Assembly (NCBI GenBank): GCA_002431345.1
Contig: DJEN01000039.1
Location: 1-12,541, forward strand
Source: Megasphaera sp. UBA5897
GTDB taxonomy: Bacteria; Bacillota; Negativicutes; Veillonellales; Megasphaeraceae
Length of the DNA: 12,541 bases
Reading direction: 5' to 3'
Positions 7,500 through 12,541 of this stretch are shown here, piece after piece (within the stretch, counting starts at the first letter, position 1; every line of letters starts with the position of its first letter). Both the position numbers and the translations under genes were made by a program. Under the pieces are notes generated by a model that was given only the letters and a program-made list of their open reading frames with translations, searched no databases and was not told the origin of the DNA.

Positions 7500-8831
7500 T
7501 TATTTAGCGTCAGACGGCTTTACAACGGCTTTCCAAATCAAGCCAATAACAAATCCTACAATAGCAAAGGAAAGCCAGCCCATGCCAATAAGATGGAACG
7601 GTACCATCGTATTAAAGAATGTATCGACAGAGCCCAGCGGGATTTTGGCAGTCTGTGTGCCGTTTACTAATGCCGTTATCATCGTCAAGCCAATAGTCCA
7701 GGCATATACGCACTGCCGTCCTCCGAACAATTTATCCAAAAACGTTAAGATAACTAAAACGACTACTAACGGGTAAATAAACATTAAAACTGGAATGGCT
7801 GCTACAATGATGGTTTTCAGGCCAAACATAGCAACGCCAAAGGAAAATACAGAGAAAATAGCAACCCAGGATTTATATCCCACGCCGCCAATCAGCGAAT
7901 GGAAATATGTCGCACAAGATGTAATCAAGCCGATACTTGTAGAAAGACAAGCCAGCAGTACAATAGCAGCCAAGATAATAGCCCCTACATTGCCAAACAA
8001 AATCATTGCGCTTTTGGACAAAACAGGCGCGCCTGTTTCCTGAATACCAAAGGCCATGACGCTGTCTGCACCAATTTTAGCAATAAAAATATAGACAAAG
8101 GCTAAACAGCCTACAGCGATAAGACCGGCCCGGAATACTTCTTTGGTAACAGCTTCCGGAGTTTCAGCCCCATCTTCCATGACAAATTCAATAACCAAAA
8201 TAGCAAAGACAAGTGAAGCGATGGCATCCATTGTATTATACCCATCCAAAAATCCCTGTACAACCGCCATGGTTGACGTAGCATATGCTGCTGTAGCAGC
8301 TTCCGGCGTTCCCAGGGGTGTAATAAAGGATTTGATAATGAGCAGTAAAATAACAACTAACAATGCCGGCGTCAAAATTTTACCAATACGGTCAACTAAT
8401 TTTTGCGGAGAAGCAGACAACCAATACGAAATCGCAAAGAAAACGACTAAAAATACAGTCATTATCATATCAGTATTTCCATCTCCCAAAAACGGGCGAA
8501 TAGCGATTTCATACGATACACTGCCGGTTCTCGGCGTAGCAAAACACGGGCCAATCGTCAAATACGAAATGACGGTAAAAAACAATCCATAGACGGGATG
8601 GACACGGCTGGCCAGTTCCTGCAGGTTTTTACAGCCTGAATACCCCATAGCCAATACACCGGCCAAGGGCAAACCTACGCCGGTAACGACAAACCCCAAA
8701 ACAGCCCACCAAACGTTTTCACCGGCATTTTGTCCCATAGATGCCGGGAATATTAAGTTGCCTGCTCCAAAGAATAACGCAAAAAGCATTAATCCGATGG
8801 CAATCGTACGATTTCCTTTTTTTTCACTCAT
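7500..8831 (-). CDS. brnQ: Branched-chain amino acid symporter, BrnQ/LIVCS family
   Basis: A 443-residue transporter with about 12 membrane helices, of the LIVCS family that takes up leucine, isoleucine and valine with Na+ or H+. The N-terminal motif GLMLFALFFGAGNLIFP is diagnostic, and later family blocks include a conserved FATPRTGSVSYEIAIRP stretch in the third hydrophobic region. The reading frame extends upstream to 8897 through a TTG, but the start is set at ATG 8829-8831 because AGGAGGT (8838-8844) precedes it at ideal distance and the protein then begins with the usual MSEKKGNR-like tail. It is the first gene of an operon with the APC permease. Upstream DNA is very AT-rich with a candidate operator repeat (8932-8957). 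A role in amino-acid acquisition fits a fermenter, but substrate range is inferred from the family. Confidence 0.94.
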   Translation of the reverse strand: MSEKKGNRTIAIGLMLFALFFGAGNLIFPASMGQNAGENVWWAVLGFVVTGVGLPLAGVLAMGYSGCKNLQELASRVHPVYGLFFTVISYLTIGPCFATPRTGSVSYEIAIRPFLGDGNTDMIMTVFLVVFFAISYWLSASPQKLVDRIGKILTPALLVVILLLIIKSFITPLGTPEAATAAYATSTMAVVQGFLDGYNTMDAIASLVFAILVIEFVMEDGAETPEAVTKEVFRAGLIAVGCLAFVYIFIAKIGADSVMAFGIQETGAPVLSKSAMILFGNVGAIILAAIVLLACLSTSIGLITSCATYFHSLIGGVGYKSWVAIFSVFSFGVAMFGLKTIIVAAIPVLMFIYPLVVVLVILTFLDKLFGGRQCVYAWTIGLTMITALVNGTQTAKIPLGSVDTFFNTMVPFHLIGMGWLSFAIVGFVIGLIWKAVVKPSDAK

Positions 8832-8904
8832 AACACTACCTCCTATCCAAGCAGAACAAAGAAAACCATAAAATGATAAACATATTATAAATAACAAACT
8901 TTAA

Positions 8905-8910
8905 ATTATA
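8905..8910 (-). promoter_or_regulatory. brnQ: Candidate -10 box of the brnQ operon
   Basis: A perfect TATAAT on the minus strand lies about 75 bases upstream of the brnQ start codon. A second TATAAT occurs at 8884-8889. Neither has a good TTGACA-like box 16-18 bases upstream, so the choice is uncertain and an activator or AT-rich upstream contacts may matter. Confidence 0.3.
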
Positions 8911-8931
8911 TGTTTATTTTATCATATAATT

Positions 8932-8957
8932 GCTAAAATGTCATTTTATATTTTAGC
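8932..8957. repeat. Perfect inverted repeat upstream of brnQ
   Basis: GCTAAAAT (8932-8939) and ATTTTAGC (8950-8957) form a perfect 8-bp inverted repeat with a 10-base spacer, immediately upstream of the likely brnQ promoter. It could be a regulator-binding site. On the plus strand it is followed by TTTTTT, so it could also act as a weak terminator, though no plus-strand gene precedes it. Confidence 0.5.
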
Positions 8958-9004
8958 TTTTTTATATTTTTAATAATTCGGTGAAAAAATTCACAATATG
9001 TATA

Positions 9005-9053
9005 AATGAAAAATGCTTTATAGTAATCTATAACAATTACTATAAAGCATTTT
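9005..9053 (-). terminator. Intrinsic terminator of the cobamide operon
   Basis: Arms 9010-9027 and 9036-9053 are a perfect 18-bp inverted repeat around an 8-base loop, followed on the minus strand by a run of T residues. The ascending arm begins inside the cobD stop codon (9052-9054). The stem is AT-rich but long. It ends the cob operon and shields brnQ from read-through. Confidence 0.85.
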
Positions 9054-10131
9054 ATTGGTTGTGCATTATTTTTTTTAATACAGTATATAAACTTTTATTA
9101 TCAGACGGTGTTTTTACGGCAAATCGCAGAAAAGATTCCGTCAATCCGGGGTAGTTACCGCATTCCCGCACCAAGATGCCCTGTTGCCGCAATGCGAAAA
9201 TCAAATGTCGCATCGTAACATTGGCCGATTCTATCTTGACGAGGATAAAATTGACAGACGGTAAAAACGCCGTGCAGCCGGGCACTGTGTTTAGTTTCGC
9301 ATACAGCCATTGATTAGCCGTGCGGATATAAGCCCGTGTCCGCTGCTGATAGTCTCGATCTTGCAGTGCCGCAACTCCTGCACACTGCGCCAATACATTT
9401 GTGTTCCAGACATCTTTTTGCGCTTCCATGGCATCTGCTTTATCCGGCGGAATGACAGCAAATCCCAAGCGAAGTCCCGGCAGGGCATAAAACTTAGTCA
9501 ATGAACGAATCACGAAGACATGGTCATATCGGGCAGGCAAGGAACGAATGGTATATTGTTCTTCATCATCCCGAAAATCCAAAAACGACTCATCGACGAT
9601 TAGATCTGTATGCGTTTGTACTGCCCGCTGCGCCAGTTTTGTGAGTTTTTCCGCAGAAAGCAATGTGCCCGTTGGATTGTTGGGATTGCCTAGGATGATG
9701 CAGTCCGCATCATCACACGCATCATACAGCGCGTCCCAATTCATAGCAAAGCCATCTGCCTCCTGCAGCAGGATATACGAAACATCGGCATGACAAGACT
9801 GGGCTGCCTTTTCATATTCACTAAACGAAGGCACGGGCAGCACGACCCGTTTGGGGCGAAAGGCATGCATATAGACATAAAAAAGCTCGGCCGCGCCATT
9901 TCCCAATATAATGGATTCATACGGAATATGATACTGCGCCTGCAAGGCCTGTTTGAGCATTGTTCCCTGGGGATCTGGATAATGCATCACATCGTCTATA
10001 TGCATCTGAATCGCTTTTCTGACATTAGGGGAAAGTCCCAACGGGTTGATATTGGCACTAAAATCCAGCCACGGTGTCTGAGCCGGGTTTTCCTGATAAA
10101 TATTACCGCCGTGTTCAAATCGCTGCTGCAT
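9052..10131 (-). CDS. cobD: L-threonine-O-3-phosphate decarboxylase (CobD)
   Basis: A 359-residue PLP enzyme of aminotransferase fold type I that decarboxylates L-threonine O-3-phosphate to (R)-1-amino-2-propanol O-2-phosphate, the linker of the cobamide nucleotide loop. Visible features: start MQQRFEHGGNIYQ, DFSANINPLG (23-32), GNPNNPTG (148-155), D180 in the VDESFLDF strand, and SLTKFYALPGLRLGF with Lys213 as the Schiff-base lysine. HisC (histidinol-phosphate aminotransferase) is the close paralogue, but HGG near the N terminus, the SANINPLG block and the cob operon context favour CobD. The frame is open up to 10218, but ATG 10129-10131 has AGGAG just upstream and matches the family start, only 2 bases after the kinase stop codon. 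Confidence 0.92.
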   Translation of the reverse strand: MQQRFEHGGNIYQENPAQTPWLDFSANINPLGLSPNVRKAIQMHIDDVMHYPDPQGTMLKQALQAQYHIPYESIILGNGAAELFYVYMHAFRPKRVVLPVPSFSEYEKAAQSCHADVSYILLQEADGFAMNWDALYDACDDADCIILGNPNNPTGTLLSAEKLTKLAQRAVQTHTDLIVDESFLDFRDDEEQYTIRSLPARYDHVFVIRSLTKFYALPGLRLGFAVIPPDKADAMEAQKDVWNTNVLAQCAGVAALQDRDYQQRTRAYIRTANQWLYAKLNTVPGCTAFLPSVNFILVKIESANVTMRHLIFALRQQGILVRECGNYPGLTESFLRFAVKTPSDNKSLYTVLKKIMHNQ

Positions 10132-10133
10132 GG

Positions 10134-10994
10134 TTATCTCCTTTTTTCTATTTGCCAGCCGCCGCTGCGTAAAACAGCCGTGCCCAGCAGTTTCATCGTT
10201 GTCTTCTCTTGTACGCACGACGCTAGCGACGCTGTCCGGACCTGTTTTTCAGCTGCCGGTGGAAAAAGCAGAGCTGCAACGGTGCCGCTGTGTCCAATAA
10301 CGATGCCGCTGCTGCCATAGTCTTTGCCAATCCGCTGCAAGGCAGGCAGTTCCGGCCGATACCGCACACGCTGATGCAGTACGGCGCTGCAGGTCGCCGC
10401 ACGGCCAACTGCGGCAGCTGTATAGGGACGTTTTAGATACGCACAGGCAGCTGCATTCTCTTGGCCATACAACTGTTCGTTGGCATCATACTGGTTATGA
10501 TACGTTTCGGTATTCATCGTGCCGCCTGCGTCAAATATAACCAGCTGCAGCGGCGGAAACGAGCTGTATGCCTGCAAAATACGGCCGCTGCGGTAGTTAA
10601 TCGCCACGATGCCGGGGCAAAACACGCCGTCTGTCGGCTCTATCGATGCTGCCAGATAGGCTATTTCCTGTGCTGTCAGCGTCTTATGAAACGCAGCTGC
10701 CACGGCAATGCAAACCGCCCCAATATCTGCGCTGCTGGAAGCCATCCCTTTTCCCTGGGGAATCTCGGAAGACAGCGTGAGTGCAAAGGGAAATGCCGTT
10801 TCTCCGATGTACGCCAATGTTTGATAGACAGCCTTTTCTGCTTTTTTGCCGCACAAAAGCTGCGGCGGCTTTTTGTCTTCCACGCAAACCGTCGTATACC
10901 AATCAATAGGACACGTCACGAGAAAAGGCTGGTTTTCCCAATATCCCTGTACCAATTCGCCGCAGGAGCCGGGAACGCGAACGATGATTTTCAT
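10134..10994 (-). CDS. pduX: L-threonine kinase, PduX-like GHMP kinase
   Basis: A 286-residue GHMP-superfamily kinase that most likely phosphorylates L-threonine with ATP, giving the substrate of CobD. Seen: N-terminal RVPGSCGELVQG (6-17), typical of PduX, and the GHMP phosphate-binding loop IPQGKGMASSSADIGA (78-93). A C-terminal SSGIVIGHSGTVAALL segment corresponds to the third GHMP motif. Length is close to the roughly 300 residues of Salmonella PduX. The frame is open to 11051, but the extra residues are a shadow of the cbiB end. ATG 10992-10994 has GGTGA overlapping the cbiB stop region, 7 bases before the start. The gene sits between cbiB and cobD, the two enzymes that act directly after it, which strongly supports the threonine kinase role over other GHMP kinases. 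Confidence 0.9.
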   Translation of the reverse strand: MKIIVRVPGSCGELVQGYWENQPFLVTCPIDWYTTVCVEDKKPPQLLCGKKAEKAVYQTLAYIGETAFPFALTLSSEIPQGKGMASSSADIGAVCIAVAAAFHKTLTAQEIAYLAASIEPTDGVFCPGIVAINYRSGRILQAYSSFPPLQLVIFDAGGTMNTETYHNQYDANEQLYGQENAAACAYLKRPYTAAAVGRAATCSAVLHQRVRYRPELPALQRIGKDYGSSGIVIGHSGTVAALLFPPAAEKQVRTASLASCVQEKTTMKLLGTAVLRSGGWQIEKRR

Positions 10995-11001
10995 GGCGCT
11001 G

Positions 11002-11937
11002 TCACCACTGGCATCCGGCTGCCAACAGTACCGCAAAAATCGTAACTGCATACATCAAATGAACGGCCTGCCGGATATGATGTGGTGCCAATGGCTGCAG
11101 CGCATCCCCCATATACGCGCGAAATGTTGTTTTGCCAAAATACGAATTATACCCGCCCAAGCGTATTCCCAAAGCCCCCGCTACGGTGGCTTCAGCATAT
11201 CCCCCATTGGGACTGGGATGCTTGGCTGCATCACGCCGCATCATACGCCAGGCCATACGCCCATGATGACGCAAAAGGACAGCGGCTATGATAAAAAGCA
11301 CGGCACTGATGCGTGCCGGAATATAATTGAGCAAATCGTCCAGACGAGCGGCAAAGCGGCCAAAATACAGATAGCGTTCATTTTTATATGCAATCATAGA
11401 GTCCAGCGTATTGACTGCCCGGTAAACCACTGCCAGCGGCACGCCGCCAATGGCAAAGAAAAACAGTGGTGAAACGATGCCGTCCGTCGTGTTTTCTGCA
11501 ACAGTTTCAACCGTCGCCCGGACAATTTCGCCTTCATCGAGCTTGTCTGTATCTCTGCCGACAATCCAGCCTACTTTCATGCGGGCCATCGGCAGATGAT
11601 GATGCAGTAAATAATGATAAATCTCCATCCCTGCTTTGGCAAGACTATGCGGACAAATCATCAAGGATAATAGGAGCCCCTGCACCGCATAATATACATA
11701 TATATTATCCAGATACAAAACAAACGCCAAAATGAGTTCGGTTATGTCATAGGCGATACAAAGCGTAAGCAGCGATACAATCATTCCCGCTATAAACTGC
11801 AGGCGCGGGCTGGCCGTTTTGTCATACAAACGGTGTTCCAGCCAAGAAATGCAGCTGCCAATCAGCGCTACCGGATGCAGCCTGCTGTGCGGGTCACCGA
11901 TGACGCAGTCAAAGAGAAAAGCAAGCAGACAAATCAT
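11002..11937 (-). CDS. cbiB: Adenosylcobinamide-phosphate synthase (CbiB)
   Basis: A 311-residue membrane protein, called CbiB in Salmonella and CobD in the aerobic pathway nomenclature. It amidates adenosylcobyric acid with aminopropanol phosphate to give adenosylcobinamide phosphate. Conserved blocks are FDCVIGDPHSRLHPVALIG (9-27), GRDTDKLDEGEIVRATVETV (127-146) continuing to AENTTDGIVSPLFF, and AVNTLDSMIAYKNERY (174-189). Several hydrophobic helices (about 48-75, 80-100, 155-175, 208-222 and the C terminus) fit an inner-membrane enzyme. The start overlaps the cobyric acid synthase stop by 4 bases (ATGA at 11934-11937), and the weak AGAGAG upstream suggests translational coupling. The length is normal for the family. 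Confidence 0.95.
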   Translation of the reverse strand: MICLLAFLFDCVIGDPHSRLHPVALIGSCISWLEHRLYDKTASPRLQFIAGMIVSLLTLCIAYDITELILAFVLYLDNIYVYYAVQGLLLSLMICPHSLAKAGMEIYHYLLHHHLPMARMKVGWIVGRDTDKLDEGEIVRATVETVAENTTDGIVSPLFFFAIGGVPLAVVYRAVNTLDSMIAYKNERYLYFGRFAARLDDLLNYIPARISAVLFIIAAVLLRHHGRMAWRMMRRDAAKHPSPNGGYAEATVAGALGIRLGGYNSYFGKTTFRAYMGDALQPLAPHHIRQAVHLMYAVTIFAVLLAAGCQW

Positions 11938-12541
11938 TTTATAGTTCTCTCTTTCATTATTTTTTGCAGTACGTCCATGCGCAAATGCTGCCGCACGATA
12001 TGGGCCAGCCGGTCATAACTTTTTTGCTTTTCTGCGCGGTAATTTCGAGATACCGGCAGTGCAGGCAGCCCTTTTTGCAGGCGCAGGGCATTGAGCATAC
12101 AGCGTCTAAATACATCATTGTCAAAAATGCCGTGCATATACGTTCCCCAGACCAAGCCGTCAGCCCGGGCGCTACCGTGAACCTCCCGGCACGCTTTGCC
12201 AGCCCGCTGTGTCAGACAGATGGGATGAAGGACATGCTCTTGAGTATCCGTCGTCTGTCCCATGTGAATTTCATAGCCTTCCAGCTCGCCGCAGGCAATC
12301 TTCTGGCCAGCAAAATACAACTCGCTGCAAACGCCTTTGACTTGGGACGTCATTTTTTTTGGCGAAAATACCGTTTCAATAGGCAGCAAACCCAATCCCT
12401 GTGTATCTGCCAGCGACGATTCCGTATGGGACGGGTCGTGAATCCATTGCCCCAGCATCTGATAGCCGCCACAAATGCCGACAACCGGCGTTCCCTGCCG
12501 CAGGGCCTGCTGAATGTGCCGCTCCATGCCGCTTTGGCGCA
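11934..12541 (-). CDS. cobQ: Cobyric acid synthase, C-terminal part (CobQ/CbiP), cut by window edge
   Basis: The C-terminal 201 residues of the glutamine-dependent enzyme that amidates four side chains of adenosylcobyrinic acid a,c-diamide. Seen: a type I-like glutamine amidotransferase domain with the nucleophile in VVGICGGYQMLG (Cys 23 residues into the visible part) and the catalytic histidine in WGTYMHGIFDN. GYEIHMGQT is also family-typical. Coding continues past an internal Met at 12525-12527 as RQSG directly before it, matching the family's LRQSG-type segment, so the gene is truncated by the window and not naturally short. The N-terminal ATP-binding synthetase domain and the operon promoter or any cobalamin riboswitch lie beyond the right edge. 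CobB/CbiA is a related alternative, but the operon position and C-terminal pattern favour CobQ. Confidence 0.93.
   Translation of the reverse strand, partial: RQSGMERHIQQALRQGTPVVGICGGYQMLGQWIHDPSHTESSLADTQGLGLLPIETVFSPKKMTSQVKGVCSELYFAGQKIACGELEGYEIHMGQTTDTQEHVLHPICLTQRAGKACREVHGSARADGLVWGTYMHGIFDNDVFRRCMLNALRLQKGLPALPVSRNYRAEKQKSYDRLAHIVRQHLRMDVLQKIMKERTIK

Noticed and set aside
8832..8897. 22-residue N-terminal extension of BrnQ from a TTG
   Set aside because: No ribosome binding site, whereas the ATG at 8829-8831 has AGGAGGT at the right distance.
9052..10131. HisC (histidinol-phosphate aminotransferase) as the product
   Set aside because: Same fold, but the neighbouring cobyric acid synthase, CbiB and threonine kinase genes and the HGG/SANINPLG blocks point to CobD.
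10132..10218. N-terminal extension of CobD overlapping the kinase gene
   Set aside because: The extension is the kinase coding sequence in another frame. The internal ATG at 10129-10131 has AGGAG and the family-typical N terminus.
10995..11051. N-terminal extension of the threonine kinase into cbiB
   Set aside because: It overlaps the cbiB coding end. The kinase family begins close to the RVPGSCGE motif, which fits the start at 10992-10994.
1..12541. CRISPR array, insertion sequence, cobalamin riboswitch or defence system
   Set aside because: No regularly spaced repeats, no transposase motifs, and no B12-box-like leader inside the window. The cob operon leader is beyond the right edge.

Overview
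The window looks like an ordinary chromosomal segment of an anaerobic diderm Firmicute, most likely in the Negativicutes (Veillonella/Megasphaera-like). This assignment is an inference. It rests on Firmicute-style strong AGGAGG ribosome binding sites and sigma-A promoters found together with an RND efflux pump whose adaptor is a lipoprotein, which implies a second membrane. Moderate GC, encoded CCA ends on the tRNAs and a cobamide pathway with L-threonine kinase fit this. Every supported gene is on the minus strand, so transcription runs from right to left.

Right edge to about 9050: a tightly packed cobamide (vitamin B12) operon, in transcription order cobyric acid synthase (cut by the window edge), cbiB, a PduX-type L-threonine kinase and cobD. 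Adjacent genes overlap by 4 bases or lie 2-7 bases apart. PduX and CobD turn L-threonine into aminopropanol phosphate, and CbiB attaches that to cobyric acid, so these genes form a complete module for the linker of the nucleotide loop. A strong 18-bp hairpin terminator overlaps the cobD stop codon.

8831 to about 5930: a two-gene amino-acid transport operon with a BrnQ-type branched-chain amino acid symporter followed 24 bases later by an APC-superfamily (CAT/YfnA-like) permease that starts with TTG. It closes with an intrinsic terminator at 5927-5976.

5910 to about 1090: a marR / membrane-fusion lipoprotein / RND transporter operon in which both junctions are 4-base ATGA overlaps. Its promoter (TTGCTT, 17 bases, TATACT) is followed by a perfect 6-bp inverted repeat with a 5-base spacer just past the expected transcription start, a good candidate for the MarR autoregulatory operator. 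No outer-membrane channel gene is present. A hairpin with a T tract at 1093-1139 probably ends this unit.

928 to 551 is a lone YjbR/MmcQ-family gene. 245 to 4 is a tRNA cluster read in the order Pro(UGG), Gly(UCC), Arg(UCU), with a near-consensus promoter at 258-286. The AT-rich gap between them (246-550) holds small repeats and an unexplained plus-strand terminator-like hairpin. I saw no mobile element, CRISPR array or riboswitch, and no clearly novel defence or metabolic system. The most interesting points are the PduX gene embedded in a cob operon, the MarR operator, and the orphan hairpin.
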